Of a DNA stretch of 64,000 bases, positions 52,920-62,500 are shown piece by piece; positions within the stretch are counted from its first letter, which is position 1; every line of letters starts with the position of its first letter. The stretch covers positions 124,001 through 188,000 of the forward strand of contig CAVTES010000005.1 of the NCBI GenBank assembly GCA_963733885.1. The letters run 5' to 3'. The notes below the pieces were generated by a model. That model saw only the letters and a list, made by a program, of their open reading frames with translations, had not been told where the DNA came from and ran no database searches. This stretch comes from JACVRW01 sp963733885. GTDB lineage: Bacteria > Actinomycetota > Thermoleophilia > Solirubrobacterales > Thermoleophilaceae. A program made the translations under genes and the position numbers.

Positions 52920-53261
52920 ATGCCCACCGACCGCAAGGAGATCGTCCGCGACTCCTATTCCGCATTCGCAGCCGGAGACCGGAGCTTCTTCGAGCAGCGC
53001 CTGAGCGATGACTTCCTGTTCTCCGCCCCTCCCGACCCGAAGCTCGACCGTGACGGCTACTTCGAGCGGTGCTGGCCCGGCGCGGGGCGGGGGCAGAACT
53101 TCGAGTTCGTCCGGCTGATCGAGTCGGGCGACGAGGTGGTCGCCACCTACGAAAGCGAAGCTCCCGGCGGCGCCAGGGGACGGAACACCGAGGTCTTCAC
53201 GTTTAACGACGAGGACAAGATCGTCCGGACAGAGGTCTACTTCGGCTGGAACCTGGAGTAG
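52920..53261 (+). CDS. SnoaL-like / NTF2-fold protein
   Basis: A 113-residue cone-shaped NTF2-like protein: IVRDSYSAFAAGDRSFFEQRLSDDFLF, then LDRDGYFERCWPG and VEVFTF-like strands (NTEVFTFNDEDKIVRTEVYFG). It may bind or isomerise a small ligand; no catalytic residues are assignable. Its divergent position and shared operators link it to the SRPBCC/ArsR unit. A sigma-factor fragment follows 2 bases later. Confidence 0.82.
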   Translation: MPTDRKEIVRDSYSAFAAGDRSFFEQRLSDDFLFSAPPDPKLDRDGYFERCWPGAGRGQNFEFVRLIESGDEVVATYESEAPGGARGRNTEVFTFNDEDKIVRTEVYFGWNLE

Positions 53262-53263
53262 GG

Positions 53264-53416
53264 GTGTCGAAGGAGAACGCTCTCGAGGCCGCCGGCCGCC
53301 GCGTGATCCGGCCGATGGCCCTCGACGTGCTCACGCTCCAGGACGGGGCGATCGCCGAGATCTTCACCTTCCCACCAAGCGCCTTCCCGGCCTTCGGGCT
53401 CCCCGCCGAGCTCTGA
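53264..53416 (+). pseudogene. C-terminal fragment of an ECF sigma factor (SigG-like)
   Basis: A 50-codon frame from GTG 53264: RPMALDVLTLQDGAIAEI then TFPPSAFPAFGLPAEL. This is the end of the SnoaL-like C-terminal domain of SigG/RpoE-type ECF sigma factors. The sigma-2 and sigma-4 domains are absent, so it is a remnant, and not a working sigma factor. Confidence 0.6.
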
Positions 53417-53441
53417 GCGCTACTTCTGTGAGGTAGAGCAC

Positions 53442-53490
53442 ATAGTTCGAGGATCGTCGTACTAAGACGGTACGATGTCTGTCGAACTAT
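53442..53490. promoter_or_regulatory. long dyad upstream of the MFS gene
   Basis: ATAGTTCGA (53442-53450) and TCGAACTAT (53482-53490) form a perfect 9-bp inverted repeat with 31 bases between, enclosing a partly symmetric GTAC...GTAC centre and a TACGAT box. Likely a repressor site; no regulator gene is adjacent. Confidence 0.5.
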
Positions 53491-53516
53491 ACCTGAGCCC
53501 CTGAGGAGTTCACCTC

Positions 53517-54956
53517 GTGTCCGCCACACAGTCCACCGCCCTCGACGACGGCACCGGCCGGCTCAGCAGGCGCGCCTGGGGCGCGCTGCTCGTGCTCTGC
53601 GGCGCCCTCTTCCTTGATGCGCTCGATGTCTCGATGACCGGGGTCGCGCTGCCCTCGATCGGAGCCGATCTCGACATGTCGACCGGTTCGCTCCAGTGGG
53701 TCGTGAGCGCATACGTGCTCGGCTACGGCGGCTTTCTGCTCCTGGGCGGGCGCGCCGCGGACCTCCTCGGCCGGCGGCGCATGTTCCTGATCTCGCTGGG
53801 CGTCTTCGTGGGCGCCTCCGCTCTCGGCGGGCTCGCCAACGACGGCACGCTGCTCGTGATCACGCGCTTCATCAAGGGTGTGAGCGCCGGCTTCACGGCT
53901 CCCGCCGGGCTGTCGATCATCACCACGAGCTTCGCCGAGGGCCCGGCCCGCAACAAGGCGCTCTCGATCTACACCGCCACGGGCGCGACCGGGTTCTCGC
54001 TCGGGCTCGTATTCAGCGGGCTGCTGACCGAGATCGGCTGGCGCTGGGTCTTCCTCTTCCCCGCGCCGCTCGCCCTCCTCGTGCTCCTAGCCGCCATCCG
54101 CCTGGTGCCCGACGACCGGGGCGCCGTGCGCTCCACGCGCCGCTTCGACGTGGCCGGCGCAATCGGCGTGACCGCTGGGATGCTGATCCTCGTCTTCACA
54201 CTGGTCGAGGCACCCGACGCCGGCTGGACCTCCGCCCGAACACTGGCGGGGTTCGCCGCGGCGGCTGCCATCCTGGCCGCGTTCGTGGCCCACGAGCGCC
54301 GCGCGCCGGCGCCGCTCGTGCGGCTCGGCATCCTGCGCTCGAGCTCCCTTGTGCGCGCCAACCTCGGCGCGATGGCGCTGATCGGCGGATGGTTCGGCTT
54401 CCAGTTCATAGTGACCCTGTACATGCAGCAGGTGCGCGGATGGTCGGCGCTCGAGACCGGGCTGGCGATCTTCCCGGGCGGCCTGCTGGTCGCGCTGCTC
54501 GCGCCGCGCGTGGCGCCGCTCGTCGACCGCTTCGGCGTCTCGCGGCTGATCGGCGCCGGCCTCGCCTCGGCCGGGGTGGGGTACGCGCTGTTCCTGCCGA
54601 TCGGGCTCGACTCGGGCTACGTCGCGGCGATGCTGCCCACCTTCCTGCTCACGGGCGTGGGGTTCGGCCTCGCGTACGGCCCGCTCAACATCGCGGCTAC
54701 GAACGGCGTCGCGCCCGAGGAGCAGGGCCTGGCGGGAGGCCTCGTGAACACCTCGTTCCAGTTCGGCGGCGCGCTCGTGCTGGCGGTGGCCACGGCGGTC
54801 AACAACGCGAGCGCGGGCTCCGGCGGGTCGCCCGAGGCGCTGCTGGACGGCTTCCACGCCGCGATCATCGTCTCACTCGTCGTCGCCGCACTGGGGGTCG
54901 CCGCGACGGTGTTGCGGCGCCGCGGCGGCGCCGTGCCGTGCCCCGAGCCGGCCTGA
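53517..54956 (+). CDS. MFS transporter, DHA2-type
   Basis: A 479-residue, 14-helix major facilitator related to EmrB/QacA pumps: LDALDVSMTGVALPSIGADL, motif A GGRAADLLGRRRMFL, and AGFTAPAGLSIITTSF. It resembles the pump at 50.4 kb in layout but is clearly a different subgroup. The GTG at 53517 follows GAGGAG. Expression is probably controlled through the dyad upstream. Confidence 0.9.
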   Translation: MSATQSTALDDGTGRLSRRAWGALLVLCGALFLDALDVSMTGVALPSIGADLDMSTGSLQWVVSAYVLGYGGFLLLGGRAADLLGRRRMFLISLGVFVGASALGGLANDGTLLVITRFIKGVSAGFTAPAGLSIITTSFAEGPARNKALSIYTATGATGFSLGLVFSGLLTEIGWRWVFLFPAPLALLVLLAAIRLVPDDRGAVRSTRRFDVAGAIGVTAGMLILVFTLVEAPDAGWTSARTLAGFAAAAAILAAFVAHERRAPAPLVRLGILRSSSLVRANLGAMALIGGWFGFQFIVTLYMQQVRGWSALETGLAIFPGGLLVALLAPRVAPLVDRFGVSRLIGAGLASAGVGYALFLPIGLDSGYVAAMLPTFLLTGVGFGLAYGPLNIAATNGVAPEEQGLAGGLVNTSFQFGGALVLAVATAVNNASAGSGGSPEALLDGFHAAIIVSLVVAALGVAATVLRRRGGAVPCPEPA

Positions 54957-54986
54957 GCGGGTCCGGCCGGGGCCGGCGACGGCTCT

Positions 54987-55358
54987 CTAGTCCCGCGGAG
55001 GTATCTGCTGCACGGCCCAGCCGTTGCCGTCCGGGTCGCTGAAGAAGACGAACGAGCCCCACGGGAACTGCTGGACGTCGCTCACCTCGACGCCGCGCTG
55101 GACCAGCTGGCTGTGCGCGGCCTCGATGTCCGGCACGACCAGCTGCATTCCCATCACCGAGCCGGGCGGGGCATCGACCACGCCGTCTCCTATCGCGATC
55201 GAGCAGGCGGACCCGGGCGGGGTCAGCTGCACGAAGCGGATGTCGTCGCTGACGCGGTGGTCGTGGTCGGGGTTGAAACCGAGCTTGTCGACGTAGAATT
55301 CCTTTGCGCGGTCCACGTCCGAGACGGGGATCGCCACCAGCTGAAGTTCCCAGTTCAT
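54987..55358 (-). CDS. VOC / glyoxalase-bleomycin resistance family protein
   Basis: A 123-residue protein with two beta-alpha-beta-beta-beta units: LVAIPVSDVDRAKEFYVDKLGF, then MGMQLVVPDIEAAHSQLVQRG and FVFFSDPDGNGWAVQQ. Many members bind a metal and act on toxic small molecules; the substrate is unknown here. The ATG at 55358 lies 8 bases after TAGACT, so the longer frame upstream is rejected. Divergent from the histidine kinase. Confidence 0.88.
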   Translation of the reverse strand: MNWELQLVAIPVSDVDRAKEFYVDKLGFNPDHDHRVSDDIRFVQLTPPGSACSIAIGDGVVDAPPGSVMGMQLVVPDIEAAHSQLVQRGVEVSDVQQFPWGSFVFFSDPDGNGWAVQQIPPRD

Positions 55359-55366
55359 GATTCGCC

Positions 55367-55372
55367 AGTCTA
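55367..55372 (-). promoter_or_regulatory. -10 box of the VOC gene
   Basis: TAGACT on the minus strand ends 8 bases before the ATG at 55358. Confidence 0.45.
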
Positions 55373-57153
55373 TGGCGGAGATGCCGCTCCCTCCGCCCAC
55401 CATCAGGCTCAGTCGCCGACTTCTCGTCGCGATTGCGGGCGCGGCCGTGGTGTGCGGTTTCGGGCTCGTCTACCTGATCGCGACCGCCGATTTCGGGTCC
55501 GATCACGGGCTCTGGATCGCGGCCGAGCTGGTCATCGGCCTCGGCTTCGTCGGGGTGGGGCTGTTCGCGTGGTACCGCAGCCCCGAGAACCGCGTCGGGA
55601 TGCTCATGGTCGCTACAGGGTTCGCCTGGTATGTCGGCCAGCTGGCACGGACCGACCCTCCGCTGCTCTTCTCGATCGGTTTCACGCTCGAGAACCTCTA
55701 CGTGGGGCTCGCGGTGCATCTGCTGCTTGCCTATCCGTCTGGACGGCTGGACGGCTGGATCGATCGCGCGCTCGTGGCGTGCACCTACGCGGCCGTCACG
55801 CTCGGCTTCGTGCCCGTGGCGTTGTCCGTGAGCTCGGCCGCGTACGGATGCAAGGGGTGCCCCGAGAACATCTTCCTGATCGCGGACGACCCGTCCTTCG
55901 GCTCCAGCTGGCTCGACGGGCTGAGCGTGATCGGGATCGTGGTGCCCCTGCTGGTCGTTGTGCGGCTCTTTCAGCGCTGGCAACGAGCGAGCCGGCCCCT
56001 GCGCCGCACGGTCACGCCGGTATTCCTGGCCGGGGGCGCCCTGATGGTCACGTTGGCGACGCTGCTCGCGCTCGCCCTCCTGGGCGGGTCGATGGAGCTA
56101 ATCGACGCCTTCTTCTACGCCTCGCTGCCGGCGCTCGCGCTGGTCCCCTACCTCTTCCTGGCCGGCCTGGCGCGCGGGCGCATGCTGCGCGGCCGCGGTC
56201 TCGGCCGGCTCGTACGGCGGCTCGGCACCAGCCTCGAGCGGGGCGAGCTGCGCGCGGCGCTGGCGGAGGCGCTCGGCGACCCGTCGGTCGAGCTTGCGTA
56301 CTGGCTGCCGGACTCCAGGCACTACGTCGACGCCGAGGGCCGCCCGGTGGAGCTCCCCGAGCCCCACTCGGGACGCTCCGTGACCGAGGTGGACCGTGAG
56401 GGGCGGCGGATCGCCGCGATAGTGCACGACCCCACACTGCTCGAGGATCCCGAGCGCGTCCGCGAGGCCGGCGCCGCCGCGGCCCTGGCGCTCGAGAACG
56501 AGCGGCTCGAGGCGGAGCTGCGCGCGAAGGTCGAGGAGGTGCGGGCCTCGCGCTCGCGGCTGGTGGAGGTGGGATGGAGGCAGCGCCGCCGGCTCGAGCG
56601 CGACCTGCACGACGGCGCGCAACAGCGCCTCGTGTCCCTCGCGCTCACCCTTCGCATGGCGCGGGATCGGCTCGGCCCGGACGGCGGCGACGCCGCTATG
56701 CTGCTCGACCGCTCCCGCGAGGAGCTCGAGCTGGCGCTCAGCGAGCTGCGCGAGCTGGCCCGCGGGATCCACCCGGCCGTGCTCGCGGACCGCGGTCTCA
56801 ACGCGGCGGTGGCCTCACTTGCCGATCGGGCGCCGCTGCCTGTCGAGGTGCGCCAAGTGCCGGCGGAGCGGCTACCCGAGCACATCGAGCTGACCGCCTA
56901 CTTCGTGATCTCCGAGGCCCTGACGAACATCACGAAATACGCCGCGGCGAGCCAAGCCTGGGTCAGAGTGACTCACGCCAACGGGCGGCTTCTGCTCGAG
57001 GTGGGCGACGACGGCGTCGGCGGGGCCGACGTGGCGCGCGGCACCGGCCTGCGCGGGCTCGCCGACCGGCTCGACGCGATCGAGGGCCGGCTCTACATCG
57101 AGTCCGAGCCCGGGCGGGGCACGACGGTGCGCGCCACGATGCCGTCCGTGTGA
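55372..57153 (+). CDS. orphan membrane histidine kinase (NarL-partner type)
   Basis: About 593 residues. Seven or eight membrane helices fill the first 270 residues (for example LLVAIAGAAVVCGFGLVYLI), then a short linker, a coiled coil, the HisKA_3 dimerisation box RRRLERDLHDGAQQRLVSL with phospho-acceptor His, and a HATPase domain (EALTNITKYAAASQ; GDDGVGG; GTGLRGLADRLDA). Such kinases phosphorylate NarL/LuxR-type regulators, none of which is adjacent. The start is uncertain (ATG at 55357, 55372 or 55381). Confidence 0.88.
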   Translation: MAEMPLPPPTIRLSRRLLVAIAGAAVVCGFGLVYLIATADFGSDHGLWIAAELVIGLGFVGVGLFAWYRSPENRVGMLMVATGFAWYVGQLARTDPPLLFSIGFTLENLYVGLAVHLLLAYPSGRLDGWIDRALVACTYAAVTLGFVPVALSVSSAAYGCKGCPENIFLIADDPSFGSSWLDGLSVIGIVVPLLVVVRLFQRWQRASRPLRRTVTPVFLAGGALMVTLATLLALALLGGSMELIDAFFYASLPALALVPYLFLAGLARGRMLRGRGLGRLVRRLGTSLERGELRAALAEALGDPSVELAYWLPDSRHYVDAEGRPVELPEPHSGRSVTEVDREGRRIAAIVHDPTLLEDPERVREAGAAAALALENERLEAELRAKVEEVRASRSRLVEVGWRQRRRLERDLHDGAQQRLVSLALTLRMARDRLGPDGGDAAMLLDRSREELELALSELRELARGIHPAVLADRGLNAAVASLADRAPLPVEVRQVPAERLPEHIELTAYFVISEALTNITKYAAASQAWVRVTHANGRLLLEVGDDGVGGADVARGTGLRGLADRLDAIEGRLYIESEPGRGTTVRATMPSV

Positions 57154-57174
57154 GGGCGGCGTAGCCGGTACGCG

Positions 57175-57296
57175 CTACTCAGCGATCACCCGGTCGCCGC
57201 GATGGCGGCCGAAGCGCTCGGCAGAGAACCGCAGTGGGGGCCACGTAGGCGGAGTCGGGCACGCTCGGCCGCTTGCCCTCGTGCTCGATCAACATC
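57175..57296 (-). pseudogene. gamma-carbonic-anhydrase-like gene with internal deletion
   Basis: The ATG at 57296 reads MLIEHEGKRPSVPDSAYVAP-TAVL, the N-terminus of left-handed beta-helix (gamma-carbonic anhydrase/acetyltransferase) proteins, then diverges and stops at 57179. In another frame FGRHRGDRVIAE to a stop at 57175 resembles a C-terminal end. The hexapeptide-repeat middle is missing. A TAGCAT box at 57304-57309 still lies 7 bases before the ATG. Confidence 0.55.
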
Positions 57297-57303
57297 ACAC
57301 GCG

Positions 57304-57309
57304 ATGCTA
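57304..57309 (-). promoter_or_regulatory. -10 box of the truncated carbonic-anhydrase-like gene
   Basis: TAGCAT (minus strand) ends 7 bases before the ATG; the promoter outlived the gene. Confidence 0.4.
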
Positions 57310-57374
57310 CGCCCCCGCCTGGCCGCAAGCAGCCGGCTCGGCCGGCTGCGCGCGGATCGCATACCGTCCGCACC

Positions 57375-58172
57375 GTGCAGCTCAACGGCGCGACCGTCCT
57401 CCTCACCGGCGCCACCGGCGGCATCGGGCGGGCCATCGCCCGGGCGCTCGGCGCCGAGGGGGCCCGCGTGCTTCTCAGCGGGCGCCGCGCGGACCTGCTG
57501 GAGGAGGTGCGGGCGGGGGTCGGCGATAGCGCCGAATGCCTTCCCGCCGACCTCGCCGAGCCCGGGGCCGCCGCCGAGCTCGCCGGGCGGGCAGGAGCCG
57601 TGGACGTGCTGGTGGCCAACGCGGGCCTTCCCGCGAGCGGCCGGCTCGACGGCTTCACCCCGGAGGAGATCGACCGCGCGCTCGACGTGAACCTGCGCGC
57701 ACCGATGCAGCTCACGCGCGAGCTCCTCCCCGGGATGCTGGAGCGCGGGCGCGGCCACCTGGTGTTCGTCTCATCGCTGTCCGGGAAGGTTGCCTCGACC
57801 GGATCGAGCGTCTACTCGGCCACCAAGTTCGGCGTGCGCGGGTTCGCCGCCGGGCTGCGCGAGGACCTGTACCTGAGCGGGGTCGGCGTGACCGTTGTGT
57901 TCCCGGGCTTCGTCAGGGACGCCGGGATGTTCGCCGACTCTGGGGCGCGGCTCCCGAGCTGGGTCGGCACCGTCACGTCTGAGCAGGTGGCGGAGGCCGT
58001 GGTGAGCGGTGTGGAGCGCGGGCGCGCCGAGGTCGACGTGGCGCCGCTCAGCCTGCGCGCCGGCACGCTGGCCGGCTCGCTGGCGCCGGTCACGGCGGCG
58101 CGGGTGCAGCGGCGGCTCGGGTCGGACCGGATCGCCAGGGAGATAGCGGAGAGGCAGCGGGCGAAACGCTGA
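57375..58172 (+). CDS. short-chain dehydrogenase/reductase
   Basis: A 265-residue classical SDR. Cofactor motif TGATGGIGRAIA (TGxxxGxG), NAG in VANAGLP, catalytic Ser in VSSLSGKV and Tyr-x3-Lys in YSATKFG. NADP preference is suggested by SGRRADLL after strand 2. Substrate unknown. The GTG at 57375 lies 7 bases after TACCGT; upstream residues are not conserved. Its stop overlaps the next ATG (TGATG), coupling it to the persulfide dioxygenase-like gene. Confidence 0.9.
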   Translation: MQLNGATVLLTGATGGIGRAIARALGAEGARVLLSGRRADLLEEVRAGVGDSAECLPADLAEPGAAAELAGRAGAVDVLVANAGLPASGRLDGFTPEEIDRALDVNLRAPMQLTRELLPGMLERGRGHLVFVSSLSGKVASTGSSVYSATKFGVRGFAAGLREDLYLSGVGVTVVFPGFVRDAGMFADSGARLPSWVGTVTSEQVAEAVVSGVERGRAEVDVAPLSLRAGTLAGSLAPVTAARVQRRLGSDRIAREIAERQRAKR

Positions 58173-59527
58173 TGCTCTTCCGCCAGATCACCCACGACGA
58201 CCTCGGCTGCGCGTCCTATCTGGTGGGCGACGAGAGCGCCGGGCTCGCGGCCGTCGTGGACCCGCGGCTCGACATCGACGAGTACCTGCGGCTGGCGCGC
58301 TACGCCGGCGTCCACATCGAGCACATCCTCGAGACCCACAATCACGCCGACCACGTGTCGGGGCACGGGCGGCTCGCGGCCGCCACCGGCGCCAGGATCC
58401 ACATCCACCGCGAGGCCGGGGCCGAGTACGACCACGAGCCGTTTGACGACGGCTGGGAGCTCGAGCTCGGGGAGGTGACCGTCCGCGCTCTCCACACCCC
58501 CGGCCACCGCCCCGAGCACACCGCGTTCGCGCTGTCCGACGCCGGGCGCGGCGTTGAGCCCTGGGCCGTGCTGACCGGAGACAGCCTGTTCGTGGGCGAC
58601 ATCGCGCGGCCCGACCTCGCCGTGGACAAGGAGGAGGGTGCCCGGGGGATCTTCCGCTCGCTCCACGAGCAGCTGCTGGCGCTGCCCGACACCTGCGAGA
58701 TCTGGCCCGGGCACCTCGGCGGGTCGCTCTGCGGCGGGCCGGGGATGGACATGAAAGGGTCCTCGACGATCGGCTACGAGCGCGAGCACTCGGACCTCCT
58801 CGCGATCGGCGGGGAGGAAGAGTTCGTCCGCCAGACCACCGCCGGGCTCCGGCCTCAGCCGCCGAACTTCAAGGCCATCGTGGAGCGCAACCGCGGTCCG
58901 CTCGCGATCGAGGGCGCCGACGCGCACCCGCTCACCCCGCGCCAGGTCGAGCAGGCGCAGCGCGAGGACGCGCTTGTGGTGGACGTTCGCACCGAGCTCC
59001 AGTTCGACGAGGCCCACATCCCGGACGCGGTCAGCATCACCGCGCTGCGAGCCGGCTTCGGGTCAAAGCTGGCCTGGCTCGTGGAGGCCGGGCAGCGCGT
59101 GGTGCTGGTGGGGCGCGACGACGAGGACGCGCACCGCGCCGCCGATCTTGCGGCGTCGGTGGCTATCACCAAGATCGCGGGGTTCCTTGCCGGCGGCATG
59201 ACCAGCTGGCGCGAGGAGCGGCTGCCGGTGGAGCGGATCGAGCGCATCACCGTGCCGGAGCTGCGTGAACGGGAAGGCGAGCTGCAGATCCTCGACGTGC
59301 GCGAGCAGAACGAGTGGGACGCCGGCCACATCCCGGGGTCGGTCCACACTCCCTACTACGCCATCCACGACATCCCGGACGGGATCGACCCCGATCGGCC
59401 GGTTGCCGTGATCTGCAGCTCGGGCCAGCGGGCGGCCCCGGCCGCCAGCCTGCTGCGCCGCCACGGGGCGCGTGAGGTGCTCCACGTCGTGGACGGCGGA
59501 GTGCCTGCCTACATCGAAGGGCGCTGA
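58172..59527 (+). CDS. metallo-beta-lactamase/rhodanese fusion (persulfide dioxygenase-like)
   Basis: A 451-residue fusion. The N-terminal beta-lactamase fold has the ETHNHADHVSGH metal motif and later HTPGHRPEH and TGDSLFVGDIARPDL, like ETHE1 persulfide dioxygenases and glyoxalase II. Two rhodanese domains follow; the first (VVDVRTELQFDEAHIPDAV) lacks an obvious active Cys, the second has CSSGQRA with catalytic Cys. It probably oxidises glutathione or other low-molecular-weight persulfides and handles sulfane sulfur. Convergent with the kgd-like gene, overlapping 19 bases. Confidence 0.9.
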   Translation: MLFRQITHDDLGCASYLVGDESAGLAAVVDPRLDIDEYLRLARYAGVHIEHILETHNHADHVSGHGRLAAATGARIHIHREAGAEYDHEPFDDGWELELGEVTVRALHTPGHRPEHTAFALSDAGRGVEPWAVLTGDSLFVGDIARPDLAVDKEEGARGIFRSLHEQLLALPDTCEIWPGHLGGSLCGGPGMDMKGSSTIGYEREHSDLLAIGGEEEFVRQTTAGLRPQPPNFKAIVERNRGPLAIEGADAHPLTPRQVEQAQREDALVVDVRTELQFDEAHIPDAVSITALRAGFGSKLAWLVEAGQRVVLVGRDDEDAHRAADLAASVAITKIAGFLAGGMTSWREERLPVERIERITVPELREREGELQILDVREQNEWDAGHIPGSVHTPYYAIHDIPDGIDPDRPVAVICSSGQRAAPAASLLRRHGAREVLHVVDGGVPAYIEGR

Positions 59528-62500
59528 GCCGACAGATCGGGCTCGAGTCTGTCCTTCTCGAGATCGAGCGCCACGCGCACGATGCGGGACTGCTCGCGCT
59601 TGTGGGCGGCCGAGTAGCCCTCGCCCGGCGCCGCGCGCAGCTGGCGCCCGACGTAGTCGTAGGCGAGCCGCTCGGGCAGGATCTTCGCCATCCGACGCCG
59701 CATGAAGGCCCGGGCGCCCATGTTGCGCGGCTCCTCCTGAACCCACACCACCAGCTCGAGGTTCGGGTAACTCGCGATCAGCTCGCTCAGCTCGGCCTCC
59801 GGGAACGGATAGAGCAGTTCCACGCGCGCCACCGCGATGTTCTCCGCCGCCGCGCGATCCTCGTGCATCGCGATGTCGTAGTAGATCTTCCCCGAGCACA
59901 GGACGAGCTTCGTGACGGCCTCGCGCCCGGCGGGCAGCGCGGGATCGTCGATCACGCGCTGGAAGGAGCCAGTCGGCCAGGTCCGGGACGGTCGAGGTGG
60001 CCGCGGGCAGGCGCAAGAGCGACTTGGGCGTCATCACCACCAGCGGGCGCGGCTTCGAGACGAGCGCCTGGCGGCGCAGCAGATGGAAGTACTGGGCCGG
60101 CGTCGTGCAGTTGGCCACGCGGATGTTGCCCTCGGCCGCCATCTGCAGGAAGCGCTCGAGGCGCGCACTCGAATGCTCGGGCCCCGAGCCCTCGTAGCCG
60201 TGCGGCAGCAGCAGCGTCAGCCGCGAGGTCTGGCCCCACTTGGCGAGGCCTGAGGTGAGGAACTGGTCCAGGATCACCTGCGCGGAGTTGACGAAGTCGC
60301 CGAACTGGGCCTCCCACAGCACGAGCACGTCCGGCGCCTGGACGCTGTAGCCGTACTCGAATCCCATGCAGCCCTGCTCGGAGAGCGGGCTGTTGTGGAG
60401 CTCGAACGGCGCGTTGGCGTCGCGGAGCGTGCCGAGCGGGCACCATCTATCGCCGGTCTTCGCGTCATGCAGCACCGCGTGGCGCTGGCTGAAGGTGCCG
60501 CGCTCGGTGTCCTGGCCGGTCATGCGCACCGGCACGCCGAGCGCCAGCAGGGAGCCGACCGCGAGCGCCTCGGCGTGTGCCCAGTCGATCCGCCCGTCGG
60601 GCTCGAAGGCCTCGCGCCGGCGCTCCAGGAAGGGCTTCAGCTTGCGGTGCACCTCGAAGCCGTCGGGCACGCGCAGGAGCTGGTCGTTGAGCGAGCGAAG
60701 CGTGTCCTCGGCGACCGTGGTGCGGGGCTCGCGGCTCATCGTCCGGTCGAGCTCGTGCTGCCCGGTGTCCGGCGGCCCGCCCATCGAGCGCTTCAGCTCC
60801 TCGTGCGCCTCGCCCACCTTCGCGTAGGCCTCCTTGGCGATCTCGCCCGACTCTTCGGTGGTCACGACTCCTTCCCGGGCGAGCGCGCGGGCGTAGATCG
60901 CGCGCACGGGCGGGTGCTTGTTGATCCGCTCGTACATGGTCGGCTGCGTGTACGCCGGCTCGTCGGTCTCGTTGTGGCCGAAGCGGCGGTAGCCGATCAG
61001 GTCGATCAGCGCGTCGCGGCCCCAGGCCTGCCGGAAGGCGTGAGCGAGGCGCACCGCCGAGATGCAGGCCTCTACGTCGTCGGCGTTGACGTGGATGATC
61101 GGGACGTCGAAGCCCTTGGCCAGGTCCGAGGCGTAGCGCGTCGAACGGCTCTCGTCGGGATCGGTCGTGAAGCCGAGCTGGTTGTTGGCGATCACATGCA
61201 GGGTCCCGCCGGTGGAGTAGCCGCGCAGCGCCTGGAGGGTGAGCGTCTCGGCCACGATGCCCTGACCGGGAAAGGCCGCGTCGCCGTGGATCAGGACGGG
61301 CAGCACCGCGTTCGGGTCGTGCACCAGCTCGCGCGCCTTGCGGCTCGTCTGGTCGGCGCGCGCCCGGCCCTCGATCACCGGGTTGACGTACTCCAGGTGG
61401 CTCGGGTTGGGCGACAGCGTGACGGTCACGCTGCGACCGCTCCGCGTCCGGTGGGTGCCCGACGCGCCGTAGTGGTACTTCACGTCGCCGGTGCCGCCCT
61501 CCGGCGCGGCGGTGTCGGCGGACAGCGTCTGCTCGCCCTCGAACTCCACCAGGATGGACTCGTAGGGGCGCCCCACCGTATGGGCCAGCACGTTCAGCCG
61601 GCCGCGGTGGGCCATGCCGAGCACGACCTCGCGGGCGCCGCTCCCGGAGGCCAGCTCGATCGTCTCGTCGAGCATCGGGACGAGCGCGTCGAGGCCCTCG
61701 ATCGAGAACTGCTTCTTGCCGAGGAACGCCTTGTGGAGGTAGGTCTCGAGCGCCTCGACCTGGGACAGGCGCTGCAGCAGCGCACGCTGCTGGTCGGGGT
61801 CGAGCTCTTTGCGGTAGGTGCCCGATTCGATCGCCTGGCGCAGCCAGATGCGCTGCTCGTGATCGGAGATGTGCTCGATCTCGTAGGCCATCGTGCCCGT
61901 GTAGGTCCGGCGCAGGCAGGGCAGCGCGTCTGCGAAGGACCTACCGGGGCACGCAACGCGCAGGACCGACGCGGGGATTCGGCGCATCAAGTCCTCGGTC
62001 AGGTTGACCGTCGCCGGGTCGAGCGCAGGGTCGCCCACCGGCTGGGAGCCGAGCGGGTCGAGGCGAGCGGCGAGGTGCCCGTGCATCCGGTGGGCCTTGA
62101 CGATGCTGGTGGCCGCCTGCACCGCCTGGAGCAGCGCCTCGTCCGCCACCGCCGGGGCCGCCGGGATGGTGGCGGCGGGCACCGGCTCGGCCGCGGTCAC
62201 GGCGGCGGCGCCGGCCTCGCCACGCACGACGCTGTCCACGCCGAGCGCTCCGAGCACGTCCTCGTAGAAGCCCTGCTCGCCCTGCAGCAGCTGGTCGATC
62301 TCCCGCAGGAACGCGCCGGACTCGGCGCCCTGGATTACGCGATGGTCGTAGGTCGAGGTCATCGTCATGACCTTCTGCACGCCGAGCTCCTTGAGCTGCT
62401 CGGGCTGGACCGCGTTAAGGCCGGGCGGGTAGCCGATCGCCCCGGTGGCAACGATGGTGCCCTGGCCGGGCATCAGGCGCGGCACGCTCGCCACGGTGCC

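Noticed and set aside
53464..53476. TACTAAGACGGTACGAT centre as a separate promoter call
   Set aside because: Several overlapping boxes are possible within the dyad and none fits clearly with the GTG at 53517.
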